Assembly: GCA_003216415.1 (NCBI GenBank)
Contig: QCIY01000007.1
Location: 23,817 to 87,816, forward strand
Direction: 5' to 3'
Length of the DNA: 64,000 nt
Source: Prochlorococcus sp. AG-402-O16
GTDB taxonomy: Bacteria; Cyanobacteriota; Cyanobacteriia; PCC-6307; Cyanobiaceae
Notes under the pieces: model-generated
The model's input: only the letters and a program-made list of their open reading frames with translations
What the model was told of the DNA's origin: nothing
Database searches by the model: none
Shown here: positions 28,384-39,306 of the stretch, piece after piece
Numbering within the stretch: position 1 is the stretch's first letter
How the letters are laid out: every line of letters begins with the position of its first letter
Position numbers and translations under genes: made by a program

Positions 28384-29280
28384 ATGTCAATAAAATTAGA
28401 CGGTAAAAAATTATCTCTTGAAATTGAAGAAAAATTAAATAATTATATTTTTAATAATAAAAAAATCGCAAAAAGAACTCCTGGTTTAGCTGTAATAAGA
28501 ATAGGAGAAGATCCTGCAAGCGGTGTTTATGTTAAGAACAAAGAAAGAGCATGTTCAAGGGTTGGCATAAGAAGTATTATCTTTCATCTAAAAGATAATG
28601 TAGAGCAAAAAGAAGTTGAACAATTAATAAACAAACTTAACCTTGATAATGATATTGATGGAATGTTGCTACAACTTCCCATCCCAAAAAAATTTGATGA
28701 TCAAAAGTTAATAAGTTTTATCAATCCAAGCAAAGATGTAGATGGATTAAATGAGAAAAACATCGGCAAACTAGTGAAAAATGAACCTGCCATGAGATCT
28801 TGTACACCAGCAGGAATTGTTAATTTATTAAAATCCCAAAAGATTACAATTGAAGGAAAGAAAATTGTTGTTATTGGAAGAAGTTTACTAGTTGGGAAAC
28901 CCTTATCACTTATGTTGTTGAATCTAAATGGCACAGTAACAATGACTCATTCAAAAACTTTAAATCTAAATAAAGTTTGTAAAGAAGCTGACATACTAAT
29001 TGCTGCTGCAGGAAAACCTAATCTTATTGATTCTAGTTTTGTGAAAGAAGGAGCAGTAATCATTGATGTTGGGATACATAGAATAGAAAGTTCCGATAAA
29101 AATAAAACCAGATTATGTGGCGATGTATTATTAGAAGATGTCATTCCAAAAGTATTTGCTTACACACCTGTACCAGGAGGCGTTGGACCAATGACAGTAA
29201 CAATGTTACTAGTAAATACTATTTTTAGCTGGCAAAAACAATTTGGTTTATCATCAACTCTTAATGACCTTCTGCCATAA
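28384..29280 (+). CDS. folD: Methylenetetrahydrofolate dehydrogenase/cyclohydrolase
   Basis: 298 aa bifunctional enzyme. It interconverts 5,10-methylene-, methenyl- and 10-formyl-THF using NADP. The catalytic Lys is in '[14 protein letters not shown]'; 'QLPIPKKF' and '[16 protein letters not shown]' are signature motifs. The Rossmann part is '[18 protein letters not shown]', and '[16 protein letters not shown]' closes the domain. A clear AAGGAG lies about 12 bases before the ATG, unusual among its neighbours. crtE follows after 37 bases. Confidence 0.97.
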   Translation: MSIKLDGKKLSLEIEEKLNNYIFNNKKIAKRTPGLAVIRIGEDPASGVYVKNKERACSRVGIRSIIFHLKDNVEQKEVEQLINKLNLDNDIDGMLLQLPIPKKFDDQKLISFINPSKDVDGLNEKNIGKLVKNEPAMRSCTPAGIVNLLKSQKITIEGKKIVVIGRSLLVGKPLSLMLLNLNGTVTMTHSKTLNLNKVCKEADILIAAAGKPNLIDSSFVKEGAVIIDVGIHRIESSDKNKTRLCGDVLLEDVIPKVFAYTPVPGGVGPMTVTMLLVNTIFSWQKQFGLSSTLNDLLP

Positions 29281-29317
29281 TCCCTAAGATGAAAAATTTT
29301 ATTATTACAGGTATGAA

Positions 29318-30220
29318 ATGACTGAAGTTATAAATAATATTTCTGATTTTGAAAAATATCTTAAAAGCACAAAAAAGATTGTAGAAGAAGCACTTGATTT
29401 TTCTCTAGGCCCTGAGAATCCTGAGATACTAAGAGAATCAATGAGATATTCCCTTTTAGCAGGAGGGAAGAGACTACGTCCAATTTTGTGTTTAGCATCA
29501 TGTTCACTTGCCGGAGGAGATCCCTCGCTTGCTGTTCCTACAGCAGTGGCTATAGAAATGATTCATACAATGTCCCTAATTCATGATGATTTGCCAGCTA
29601 TGGACAATGATGACTTGAGGAGAGGTAGGCCAACAAATCATAAAGTATATGGTGATGCAATAGCTATTCTCGCTGGCGATGCATTATTAACTAGAGCTTT
29701 CGAAATGGTCTCTTTAAGAAGTCCAGGAGTAGATCCAACTAGATTATTAAATGTAATTGGTGAACTATCATTAGTTGCTGGTGCGCCAGGTCTGGTGGGG
29801 GGACAAGTTGTTGATTTGGAATGCGAAGGCAAAGAAGTTGACCTAGAAACCCTGGAGTATATTCATCTTCATAAAACTGGGGCTTTATTAAAAGCTTGTG
29901 TAAGAACAGGCGCGATGATAGCGGGAGCTGACGACAAATTATTGCAAGCTCTCACAATATATGCGGAGGGAATTGGTTTGGCCTTTCAAATAATAGATGA
30001 TATTCTCGATTTAACCTCAAGCAGTGAAACACTCGGGAAAACTGCAGGTAAAGATCTTTTGGCTGACAAAACTACATATCCAAAATTACTTGGAATGGAA
30101 GAATCAAAAAAAAGAGCTATTGATTTAGTAGAAAAAGCAAAGAAGTCAATCGAACCTTGGGGTTCAGATGCAAAGTATTTGATATCCCTAGCTGACTTTA
30201 TTACTAATAGAGACCGATAA
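29318..30220 (+). CDS. crtE: Geranylgeranyl diphosphate synthase
   Basis: 300 aa trans-prenyltransferase. It builds GGPP for carotenoids, the chlorophyll phytyl tail and tocopherol. The first Asp-rich motif is '[17 protein letters not shown]' (~residues 90-106), followed by '[11 protein letters not shown]'. The second is '[10 protein letters not shown]' (~225). The residues before the first motif fit a C20 product. It lies downstream of folD and 12 bases before a DUF212 gene, so the three are probably one transcript. Confidence 0.94.
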   Translation: MTEVINNISDFEKYLKSTKKIVEEALDFSLGPENPEILRESMRYSLLAGGKRLRPILCLASCSLAGGDPSLAVPTAVAIEMIHTMSLIHDDLPAMDNDDLRRGRPTNHKVYGDAIAILAGDALLTRAFEMVSLRSPGVDPTRLLNVIGELSLVAGAPGLVGGQVVDLECEGKEVDLETLEYIHLHKTGALLKACVRTGAMIAGADDKLLQALTIYAEGIGLAFQIIDDILDLTSSSETLGKTAGKDLLADKTTYPKLLGMEESKKRAIDLVEKAKKSIEPWGSDAKYLISLADFITNRDR

Positions 30221-30232
30221 TTAATTTAATTT

Positions 30233-30712
30233 ATGTCTGAGTTTTTTTCCTTTTTTAATAATTCAGTTCTTTTCTGGAGTTTGTTGTCCTGTTTACTAGC
30301 TCAATTCTTTAAGATTATATTCAATTTCTTTTCAACTGGTGAGCTAAGATTTGGAATTATGTTCGAGACAGGTGGTATGCCTTCAAGTCATTCTGCTTTA
30401 ATAACTGGTGCTACATCTGGTATAGGTTATGAACTAGGATTTGATAGCTCAATATTCGCATTAGCAGTTGCTGTAGCACTTATAGTTATGTATGACGCAA
30501 GTGGCGTTCGAAAATCTGCTGGGCTTCAAGCTGCAGAGATCAACAAACTATCAAAGAAATTAGACACTCAATCTCAAGTTCTATTAAAAGAAACCCTGGG
30601 CCATACAAAAATTGAGGTTATGGTAGGAGGTTTTTTAGGACCCTTAATTACTTTGCCTGGAATGTTTTTTTTGGGTTCTCCTCATAAGATATTTGATTTG
30701 ATAATAAATTAG
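30233..30712 (+). CDS. Divergent PAP2-family (DUF212) membrane protein
   Basis: 159 aa. The DUF212/divergent-PAP2 signature is clear: 'ETGGMPSSHSALITGATSGIGYELG' followed by 'VRKSAGLQAAEIN' and 'LKETLGHTKIEVMVGG'. Three to four membrane segments are predicted. These proteins resemble acid phosphatases acting on lipid phosphates, but function is unproven. Position directly behind crtE hints at prenyl-phosphate metabolism, though this is only inference. The last 4 bases overlap the convergent cbiA gene. Confidence 0.88.
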   Translation: MSEFFSFFNNSVLFWSLLSCLLAQFFKIIFNFFSTGELRFGIMFETGGMPSSHSALITGATSGIGYELGFDSSIFALAVAVALIVMYDASGVRKSAGLQAAEINKLSKKLDTQSQVLLKETLGHTKIEVMVGGFLGPLITLPGMFFLGSPHKIFDLIIN

Positions 30713-32100
30713 GAATCCTTTGAATAACCAATTTGGGTAGCATCTATAAAGTTTTTTGAAACTTCTGGAGAACTTGGAAAATGTAAATGAATCCAACTTG
30801 CATGTAATCTTTTATCAAAAACGCCTTCATTTTTGTATTCAGTTTCCCAAGATTTAATTTTCCATGGTGAGGAGAGTTTATTCTGATGTTCAGCTTTTTT
30901 AAAATCATATTCTGATAAATTATTTTCAATTTCCCAATAATGAAATTCATGTCCTCTAATTAATTGGTTTTGTTTAATGATCGGAGTGTCTTTTAAACCC
31001 TCAATGTATCTATAACCTACTGAAAGTTTACTTTTTTTTGATCTAAAAGGTAAGATTCCACTCATTTGATGATTATTACCATTTTCATCTTCTATGAAGT
31101 CTCCTAGAATCATCATCCCGCCACACTCTGCATATATAAATCCATTTTTGCGGAATTTCCTTAACGAATTTAAACTTTTTCTAGAGTTACTTATATGATC
31201 AGCATATTTTTCAGGAAACCCTCCAGGAATAATTAAAGAAGAAACCTCATTAGGTATTTCTTCATCATCATAAATACTCCATGGAATCAAAGGTATTCCT
31301 ATTTCACTAAAAAACTCCTTAGTATCAGGGTATTGGAAATGAAAGATTTTATCTTCTGCAATTGCGATAGGTTTACTTTTAATTGTTTTAAAATCATCCA
31401 AACCAATAGAATGGAATATTTTCTTTTGAGGAGATATCAGAAATTTACTTAGAGAAAGTAAATCAAGATTTCTTTCAGCGAAACTTGCAAAATATTCAAC
31501 ATCAATTTCTTTGCCACTATCCAATGGAGATATTAAACCTAAATTAGCTTTGTTTAAAGTTATTTTTGCATCAGATGGTAAAAAACCAAGAATTTCTATT
31601 TCTTCATTCTTAAAAACTTCTCCGATTAATTTTTTATGTCTATCTGAATTAACGTTGTTAAATATAATTCCTGCTATCGACAACTCACTATCGAAATTTC
31701 TAAAACCTCGAACAGTAGCCAAAAGAGAAGCTACTTGACCTCTTGCATTAACAATAAAAATTACTGGCGTATGTAGTATTTTAGCTACATTTGCTGTACT
31801 TGAATAAGTTGTTGCCCCTAATCCATCAAATAGGCCCATTGCTCCTTCAATTAATGAGAATTCATATTTTGAAGAATGTTTTAAAAAACTTTCTTGAACC
31901 CATTCTTCACCACTTAAAAAAATATCTAAATTCCTACAAATAGGTTGGCCAATTGAACTTAGTTGTTGTTGATCAAGATAATCTGGGCCAACCTTGAAAG
32001 TTTGTATCTTTATACCTTTCGAGAAAGCCCAACAAGATATCAAAAGCGATAGTGTAGTTTTCCCACTATCAGTTGAAGGAGAAGATATTACGCAAGGCAT
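30709..32100 (-). CDS. cobB: Cobyrinate a,c-diamide synthase
   Basis: 463 aa glutamine-dependent amidase of corrin synthesis (CobB/CbiA). The N-terminal dethiobiotin-synthetase-like ATP domain has 'PSTDSGKTTLSLLISC'. The C-terminal amidotransferase domain has the nucleophile Cys in 'IYAECGGMMILGD' and the catalytic His in 'LHASWIHLHF'. Prochlorococcus makes pseudocobalamin, which fits. Its start codon abuts the opcA stop (TAAATG), implying translational coupling with opcA. Confidence 0.92.
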   Translation of the reverse strand: MPCVISSPSTDSGKTTLSLLISCWAFSKGIKIQTFKVGPDYLDQQQLSSIGQPICRNLDIFLSGEEWVQESFLKHSSKYEFSLIEGAMGLFDGLGATTYSSTANVAKILHTPVIFIVNARGQVASLLATVRGFRNFDSELSIAGIIFNNVNSDRHKKLIGEVFKNEEIEILGFLPSDAKITLNKANLGLISPLDSGKEIDVEYFASFAERNLDLLSLSKFLISPQKKIFHSIGLDDFKTIKSKPIAIAEDKIFHFQYPDTKEFFSEIGIPLIPWSIYDDEEIPNEVSSLIIPGGFPEKYADHISNSRKSLNSLRKFRKNGFIYAECGGMMILGDFIEDENGNNHQMSGILPFRSKKSKLSVGYRYIEGLKDTPIIKQNQLIRGHEFHYWEIENNLSEYDFKKAEHQNKLSSPWKIKSWETEYKNEGVFDKRLHASWIHLHFPSSPEVSKNFIDATQIGYSKDS

Positions 32101-33405
32101 TTATAAGTTATTAAAACCACTAAATATTTGAAGAGCTATTTGAATAGCATTTTCAAAAAGAGGACTTGTATTGCCTCTACTACTTCCCAATAATTGACTA
32201 ACATCAAACTCTGATGAATAAAATGAATTTGGAACAACTTGTTCTATTAATTCCATATTAGCCATTCCCCCCGCTTCAAGTCTCATACATTCCACTGACT
32301 CACATCCAAGTATTACACAAGTATTATTTTTTTGAACATCACTAATTTTTGAGATCAACCTCAATCCAATAACTTGTCCCAAATGAATACTAGGATTACC
32401 TAAAGGTAAAGGATTAATAGATGTAGAAATTTTTTCGCCGTTAATTCTTTCAAATTCTATTTTTGTTGATTCTTTATCTCTTTCAACTCTTAGAAAAGAC
32501 CAACCAAGTTTATCGCTAATCCATGAAATTAAAAACAAAGCTTGAATCATATGATCTCCTGCGATATCAATATCAATATCAGTAATATGATCTAATATTG
32601 GTCTCCTCGATGGCGGATCAAAAATCATCGCCAATGATTCCCTCCAATTTTTCAATCTAACCCAATTTAAATCATTAATAGCTTTATTTGATTTCTTTAA
32701 TTGCTCTAAAACTTTTAAACATCTGCTAGGTGATCCAAGAGCAGTATCAATTATTAATCTCATACCATGATTAGTAAAATATTCTAAAATTTCAGGCGCT
32801 TCATCCAAGCTTCCATTCCACCACAACCAAGCAGGTAATTCATCAATGGATAATTCATCAATAATTTTTAATCCTTTATTAGTTATTGAGGCAGAGTCCC
32901 CCCGGATAACAACTAAATCCCCACATATTGGTTGCATAGCCTGACTATCACTTAATGGACAGTAAGCGGATACAAAAGTTTTAATATCTGAATTTTTATT
33001 TAATGTTGGCGCTAAAGTTATTAATCTCCTGGGATTTAAGGTACTAATTGAAGATTCAAAAAATTGTCCTCTAAAGTCTTCAAAGTTTTTATTAGATAGA
33101 TTTTTCTTCAACAAATTCAACAATTTTTCACTATTGAGGGCAGTAGTGATAGGTAGTCCTTCATCAAGTATAAATTTTTTAGCTACTTCAATTATCTCTG
33201 GACTTAAATTTCCAGTAATTGGTCCTTTTACTAATCCATTTTGAACTAAACATTGTTCTAGCCAGGCAGGCTGCCAGACCATTAAAGTAAAAGTATTTGC
33301 TCCAGCATTATCTTTATCTTCTGAAATCCATAACTTATTAAGGTAATTAGAAATTTCCTGATAAGGAAGCTCTAATGGGGTTTGGAGAGTTAACTGTGGT
33401 TTCAT
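32101..33405 (-). CDS. opcA: OpcA, glucose-6-phosphate dehydrogenase activator
   Basis: 434 aa. The family is cyanobacterial OpcA, required for assembly and redox or allosteric activation of G6PDH. Recognition rests on the position 2 bases after zwf and the conserved parts 'LMVWQPAWLEQCLVQ', 'GDLVVIRGDSASI' and 'SRRPILDHITDIDIDIAGDHM'. It contains several Cys residues; in other cyanobacteria redox-sensitive Cys in OpcA link the pathway to thioredoxin. Confidence 0.93.
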   Translation of the reverse strand: MKPQLTLQTPLELPYQEISNYLNKLWISEDKDNAGANTFTLMVWQPAWLEQCLVQNGLVKGPITGNLSPEIIEVAKKFILDEGLPITTALNSEKLLNLLKKNLSNKNFEDFRGQFFESSISTLNPRRLITLAPTLNKNSDIKTFVSAYCPLSDSQAMQPICGDLVVIRGDSASITNKGLKIIDELSIDELPAWLWWNGSLDEAPEILEYFTNHGMRLIIDTALGSPSRCLKVLEQLKKSNKAINDLNWVRLKNWRESLAMIFDPPSRRPILDHITDIDIDIAGDHMIQALFLISWISDKLGWSFLRVERDKESTKIEFERINGEKISTSINPLPLGNPSIHLGQVIGLRLISKISDVQKNNTCVILGCESVECMRLEAGGMANMELIEQVVPNSFYSSEFDVSQLLGSSRGNTSPLFENAIQIALQIFSGFNNL

Positions 33406-33407
33406 TT

Positions 33408-34931
33408 TTAAGGTCTGCGCCAGAAAATATTATCTTTTGAAAGTAATTGATCAGACTCAGGAGGTCCCCACGTCATAGATTCATAATTATGAATTGGCAA
33501 CTTCCAAGGAGAATTTTCCATTAATTCTATTAATGGAGTATAAAGTTTCCACGCAGCCTCTACTTCATCACTTCTTGTAAATAAGGTTGGATCAGAAAGC
33601 ATTGCATCAGCTAATAATCTTACATAACCTTCATCTGAGGGTTCTCCAAATGATTCATCATAAGAAAATTGCATCTCAACAGGTCTGGATTTCATCCCAG
33701 AACCAGGTGACTTAACCTCGAATTTAAAAGTTGCACCTTCATTTGGCTGAATTCTAAGAACAAGTTGATTTGGGGCAGGATTTATTATTGTTGATTCAAA
33801 TAAATGAACAGGAACATCTTTAAAAGTCAAAACTATTTCTCCAAGTCTTTTGGGTAGTCTTTTCCCTGTTCTCAGATAAAAAGGTACCCCTTGCCAACGC
33901 CAGTTATCAACGAAAACTTTTGCTGCAATATAAGTTTCTGTGGTGCTATTACAATTTACACCATCTTCATTCCTATATCCTTTGAGTCGATTTGAGATAT
34001 TTCCTCCCTCTACATATTGACCTCTTATGCAACAATTCCAGGGTTCATTTTCGTCAGCAAGTTTTGAAGCTTGAAGAACCTTAGCTTTTTCATTTCTTAT
34101 TGCTTCTGGTTCAAATTTTCCAGGGGGTTCCATAGCAGTAACAGCAAGCATTTGAGTCATATGATTTTGAAGCATATCTCTTAAAGCACCTGAACTTTCG
34201 TAATAACCTGCTCTATCTTCAACACCTACTGTTTCAGATGAAGTAATTTGAACACTAGATATATAATTTCTATTCCAGATTGGTTCAAAAATAGTATTAG
34301 CGAACCTCAAAACAAGAATGTTTTGAACTGTCTCTTTACCTAAATAATGATCAATCCTATAAATCTGGCTTTCTTCAGCACAACTTTGAACAATCTTGTT
34401 CAATTTTTTAGCACTTGAAAAATCTCTTCCAAAAGGTTTTTCAATAACTAAACGACTTTTCTTAGGGTTATTTAAAAGGCCAGCTGATTTAAGGGTTTTA
34501 CATCCACTTGCATAAAAATTCGGAGATACTGATAAATAAAATGTTCTATTTCCATGAGTAGCTTGTGTTTTATCAATTTTATTTAATCTTTTAGAAAGCC
34601 TTACAACATGATCACTTTGTTGTAAGTCAACTGGTTCATAGAAAAGATAATTAGAAAATTGTTCCCATTCCTTTTCTTTACCAGATATTTGATTGGAGAG
34701 CTTTACTTTCATCTTTTCTCTAAACTCATTATCAGTCCATGGTCTTCTCGCACAGCCAATTATGCCAAATTCGCTAGGTATTCTTCTTTGCAAATAAAGT
34801 TCAAATAATGCTGGTATAAGTTTTCTATGAGTAAGGTCTCCACTCGCGCCAAAGATTACTAAGCATTGAGGAGATATGACTCTTTCCTGCCGTAAACCTA
34901 ATCTAAGAGGGTTACTTAAAGTTGAAGACAT
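33408..34931 (-). CDS. zwf: Glucose-6-phosphate 1-dehydrogenase
   Basis: 507 aa, full length. This is the first enzyme of the oxidative pentose phosphate pathway, yielding NADPH mainly in the dark. The NADP-binding motif is 'FGASGDLTHRKLIPAL', with active-site 'YRIDHYLGKETVQN'. 'RTGKRLPKR' near residue 352 belongs to the conserved C-terminal part. It heads an operon with opcA and cobB; petH lies upstream on the same strand after a 111-base gap. Confidence 0.97.
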   Translation of the reverse strand: MSSTLSNPLRLGLRQERVISPQCLVIFGASGDLTHRKLIPALFELYLQRRIPSEFGIIGCARRPWTDNEFREKMKVKLSNQISGKEKEWEQFSNYLFYEPVDLQQSDHVVRLSKRLNKIDKTQATHGNRTFYLSVSPNFYASGCKTLKSAGLLNNPKKSRLVIEKPFGRDFSSAKKLNKIVQSCAEESQIYRIDHYLGKETVQNILVLRFANTIFEPIWNRNYISSVQITSSETVGVEDRAGYYESSGALRDMLQNHMTQMLAVTAMEPPGKFEPEAIRNEKAKVLQASKLADENEPWNCCIRGQYVEGGNISNRLKGYRNEDGVNCNSTTETYIAAKVFVDNWRWQGVPFYLRTGKRLPKRLGEIVLTFKDVPVHLFESTIINPAPNQLVLRIQPNEGATFKFEVKSPGSGMKSRPVEMQFSYDESFGEPSDEGYVRLLADAMLSDPTLFTRSDEVEAAWKLYTPLIELMENSPWKLPIHNYESMTWGPPESDQLLSKDNIFWRRP

Positions 34932-35042
34932 ATTTTTAATATTCTTATTTTTAAAATCCTCTTTTTTTCTTAGATTAGCTACATATTGTGTCTAAATCAA
35001 AAAGTATCCTAGATGTTTAGATTAAATTTATATTTCCAATGT

Positions 35043-36194
<1,152 letters not shown>

Positions 36195-36351
36195 TTATCA
36201 ATTTGTAGTTTAATTTGTAGTAAATTAACAAAAATGGTTACGTTTTGAGATCGGAATAAATATAGGGAATTATTTTTATTTTTCAGAATTTGTTGTTTTT
36301 ATCAGTATAGTTACACAGAAATAATTTTTTATTTAATTAAAAAATTGATTT

Positions 36352-36885
36352 ATGATTAATCCTCAAGAATCAGTAGATCATTCTAAAAATGATTACAGGA
36401 CAATTGAGCAAACCATGGAAAAGCTTTCTGGCGGAACAAGAAGACTTGCAGCTCAGCTAACTACCTCTGCCAGTTTAGATTCTTTATGGAATGTTTTAAC
36501 AGATTATGATCGCCTAAATCTCTACATACCAAATCTATTGTCAAGCAAAAAAATATATCAAAAGAACAATAATGTCCACCTAAAACAAGTTGGAGCTCAA
36601 GATTTTCTTGGCATGAAATTTTCAGCTGAAGTCATTATCGATTTATTCGAAGATAAAGAGCTTGGCCTTTTAAAATTCAATCTAATTAAAGGAGATTTCA
36701 GAAAATTTGAAGGTAGTTGGAAAATTCAAAATATTAAGGATACTTCAAAAAATTCATTAATATACGAGCTTACTGTTCAGGGCTGTCAGTGGATGCCTTT
36801 AGGAATGATAGAAAAGAGGCTAAAAAAAGATCTTTCAGAAAATCTGATAGCTGTAGATAGACAAGCAAAATCAACGATAAGTTAA
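36352..36885 (+). CDS. SRPBCC/START-type cyclase-dehydrase family protein
   Basis: 177 aa. The pattern 'LTTSASLDSLWNVLTDYDRLNLYIPNL' followed by alternating strands and a C-terminal helix matches the polyketide cyclase/dehydrase (START-like) lipid-binding fold. Cyanobacterial members of this size are conserved but mostly uncharacterised; binding of a hydrophobic ligand or a chaperone-like role are possibilities only. No signal peptide is seen. It is convergent with tRNA-Glu. Confidence 0.8.
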   Translation: MINPQESVDHSKNDYRTIEQTMEKLSGGTRRLAAQLTTSASLDSLWNVLTDYDRLNLYIPNLLSSKKIYQKNNNVHLKQVGAQDFLGMKFSAEVIIDLFEDKELGLLKFNLIKGDFRKFEGSWKIQNIKDTSKNSLIYELTVQGCQWMPLGMIEKRLKKDLSENLIAVDRQAKSTIS

Positions 36886-36902
36886 TTTAAATTTTTAAAA
36901 AA

Positions 36903-36975
36903 TAGCCCCAAGGGGATTCGAACCCCTGTCGCCTCCGTGAAAGGGAGGTGTCCTAGGCCTCTAGACGATGGGGCC
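36903..36975 (-). tRNA. tRNA-Glu (anticodon TTC)
   Basis: A 73-nt cloverleaf on the minus strand. The acceptor stem is GGCCCCA/TGGGGCT with a G1-U72 pair as in cyanobacterial and plastid tRNA-Glu. The anticodon loop is CTTTCAC within a CCTCC/GGAGG stem, the T arm is AGGGG-TTCGAAT-CCCCT and the discriminator is A. CCA is not encoded. A run of T follows the 3' end. This tRNA serves both translation and, through glutamyl-tRNA reductase, 5-aminolevulinate synthesis for chlorophyll. Confidence 0.97.
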
Positions 36976-37016
36976 AGGAAATTAGCATAACAGCTTATTA
37001 AAAATTAAGAGTAAAG

Positions 37017-38135
37017 CTAGCCTTTCGTCAAGTATTGTTGCTCTTTGTTTTGTCCTTGCCACACAGGAACGGTGAAATGGAAGCAAGAACCGACTCCTAC
37101 ATCAGACACAACCCATATTCTCCCTCCGTGTACCTGAACTATTCTCCTACATACAGATAATCCAATACCAAATCCTGAAGTTCCTTCAGAAGTCTGTGGG
37201 AGCCTCACTCTATCAAGAAAAATTCTTTTTTGTTCGCTCAAAGGAATACCAGCGCCTTTGTCACAAATTGTTATTTCTACCCATTGATTAGTCTTGTGAA
37301 TCATTGTAATTTTTATAGATCCAGAGTCTTTAGAAAATTTAACAGCATTTTCAATTAAATTTAAAAATACTTGTCTCATTCTTCTTTGATCTGCAAATAC
37401 ACTTGGTAAATCAGAAGGGATATCAGTATCAATTTCAATATTCCTTAATCTCCAAAATTTTTCTAATTCGAGTATTACTTCAGCACTAATATTTCCTAAA
37501 TCAATTTTCTGAGGATTAAATAACGCTTCCCATTTAGTTGTTCCGACTTCTAAAAGATCCTGTGATAAGAGTTCAATCTCTTCTAATCTTCTTTTAATAA
37601 CTTCTTGCAATTTTGAAATATCTATTTGTCCAAGTTTTTGACTTTGAACAGCCAAAGTAGCTGCCGTTAGGGGGGTTCTTAATTCATGCGCGACCATTCT
37701 TAATAATCTTTCCTGAGATTCTATTCTTTTTGTTAATGTCTCATTTTCTTGTCTCAAAACAAGAAGTTCGTCTTCTAAAAGAAATTCTTTTTGAGTTCTT
37801 ATTGAATCAATTTTTGATGGTTGCAAATTAATCCCTAGATTTTTTGTTAAACCTTCCTGCGTCCACCTTGGTAACCATTTCTGCAACTGAGAGAAAATAT
37901 TACTTCCAGCAAATATTTGCTTTGGAGCTGGTGATACCTTTATTAGAGCAGGAATAGCCACTAATCTATGTAATTCAAGTAATTCCGGCTGTTCTGTGGG
38001 TTCAGAAATCTGAAGAGATATCTCAAATTCACAATCATCTGATTCTAAATAAGTTATTACGGACTTAATATCATTACTAGAAAGTTGATTTCTAGCTGCT
38101 ACAAGTATTAATTTTAGCTCTTTTTTATCATCCAA
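37017..38135 (-). CDS. sasA: Circadian clock-associated histidine kinase SasA
   Basis: 372 aa. The N-terminal ~95 residues are a KaiB-like thioredoxin-fold sensor ([24 protein letters not shown]). The dimerisation and phosphotransfer helix has His150 in '[10 protein letters not shown]'. The ATPase domain has the N box '[10 protein letters not shown]' and G boxes 'DKGAGIP' and 'GFGIGL'. SasA reads the KaiC phosphorylation state and phosphorylates RpaA. Prochlorococcus has KaiB and KaiC but no KaiA, so this kinase works in an hourglass-type timer. It is on the same strand as tRNA-Glu. Confidence 0.94.
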   Translation of the reverse strand: MDDKKELKLILVAARNQLSSNDIKSVITYLESDDCEFEISLQISEPTEQPELLELHRLVAIPALIKVSPAPKQIFAGSNIFSQLQKWLPRWTQEGLTKNLGINLQPSKIDSIRTQKEFLLEDELLVLRQENETLTKRIESQERLLRMVAHELRTPLTAATLAVQSQKLGQIDISKLQEVIKRRLEEIELLSQDLLEVGTTKWEALFNPQKIDLGNISAEVILELEKFWRLRNIEIDTDIPSDLPSVFADQRRMRQVFLNLIENAVKFSKDSGSIKITMIHKTNQWVEITICDKGAGIPLSEQKRIFLDRVRLPQTSEGTSGFGIGLSVCRRIVQVHGGRIWVVSDVGVGSCFHFTVPVWQGQNKEQQYLTKG

Positions 38136-38241
38136 ATGTTTACCCCTGAAGTGTTGAAAAGCTGTTAATCCTTATAAACACATTAAGATATTTTTTTTTA
38201 TTCTACTGATAAGCTATGAAATAAATAGGACTAATTTATAT

Positions 38242-38784
38242 ATGGTTGTCATTAATCACAAGAAAAATCTAAATTTTGGAGAAAATAATTCTCCAGAGAT
38301 TTGTTTAAATAGTAATTTAAAAAGATGGTTTTCAAGAAATATTGGATTGTGGAAATCCAATAGGACCTATTTTCTTGATGAAACACAAAAAACTTATAAT
38401 TTATGTATGAATATAAATATTCAAGCTCTTGAAAGTAAGTCCGAATGGGAATCGCACTATAAATTCACCTGGTACCCAGAAAAAAAATATAATTTTTTTG
38501 AGGAAAACCCCCAATACAAAGAACGAGGTGAAATGCGTGCATTTATAAAAGGACACCAACTTATGAGGGAAAATTTTTATTTAAGTAGTGATGAAGGGAT
38601 TTCAAATATTAAGCAAGTAGATGAACACGAAATGATTTTTGAATCTTCTTACAAAGATTGGTATATTATTGAACATACAAGGTTAGTAGATTTAGATAAC
38701 TATAGATTCAGGGTTATATATTCATGGAACAAAAATAAGCTCAAAATAGTAGAGAATCATCATGAAATTAAAATTATTAAGTAA
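38242..38784 (+). CDS. Conserved hypothetical, possibly lipocalin/CpeS-like
   Basis: 180 aa with no signal peptide. Alternating strands rich in Trp and Tyr ('IGLWKSNRTYFL', 'SEWESHYKFTWYP', 'YKDWYIIEHTRLVD', 'YRFRVIYSW') suggest a single beta-barrel. The 'RWFSRNIGLWKSNRTY' opening resembles the start of CpcS/CpeS-type bilin lyases, but I do not see enough to name it one. It is divergent from sasA and shares its upstream region. Confidence 0.6.
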   Translation: MVVINHKKNLNFGENNSPEICLNSNLKRWFSRNIGLWKSNRTYFLDETQKTYNLCMNINIQALESKSEWESHYKFTWYPEKKYNFFEENPQYKERGEMRAFIKGHQLMRENFYLSSDEGISNIKQVDEHEMIFESSYKDWYIIEHTRLVDLDNYRFRVIYSWNKNKLKIVENHHEIKIIK

Positions 38785-38864
38785 GAAATTCTATTAATTT
38801 AAAAATAAATATTAAAATGCTATGTTAACTAATAATCTTGTGTATTAATGGGTACTAATTTTCA

Positions 38865-39296
38865 ATGAAAAAGTTTTTAAATGTACTAAATATTCCTTTA
38901 CTTTTTTATCTAACTATTTGTGAAATAAATATTTTAAACAAAAAATTATATGCGAATACAAAACCTCAAGCTAATCAGCAAGATATCTTTTTGTATAAAC
39001 AAATGGGGGCTTCTTACCTATGTAAATCAATTAATGACAAAATAGATTTTGACTTCAACAAAGCTTTTGCAGTCTCAACATATACATTTGCAGAAGTTGT
39101 TTTTTCAAAGCATGGTAATTTCATTAAAGAGGCAGGCAAAGAAAAATTAACTACCCAAAGAGTACTTTATATAGGTGAGATTGAGATTCTTAATAGCGCA
39201 ATTAAAATTTGTCCTAAACAAATCCCTGCTGATGTAAAGAAAAGGTTTCAAGAAACTCTCAATAAATTAAAAAAACAAACAAATAAAAAGAAGTAG
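38865..39296 (+). CDS. Secreted cyanobacterial hypothetical protein
   Basis: 143 aa. A hydrophobic leader (~1-31) is followed by a small helical domain with two Cys (in 'SYLCKSI' and 'IKICPKQ') that could form a disulfide. The core pattern, Ala-rich start, 'HGNFIKEAGKEKLTTQRVLYIGEIEIL' and 'ICPKQIPADVKKRF', occurs in a family of short exported cyanobacterial proteins of unknown function. The tail is Lys-rich. It probably acts in the periplasm or lumen. Confidence 0.7.
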   Translation: MKKFLNVLNIPLLFYLTICEINILNKKLYANTKPQANQQDIFLYKQMGASYLCKSINDKIDFDFNKAFAVSTYTFAEVVFSKHGNFIKEAGKEKLTTQRVLYIGEIEILNSAIKICPKQIPADVKKRFQETLNKLKKQTNKKK

Positions 39297-39306
39297 TATC
39301 AAATAA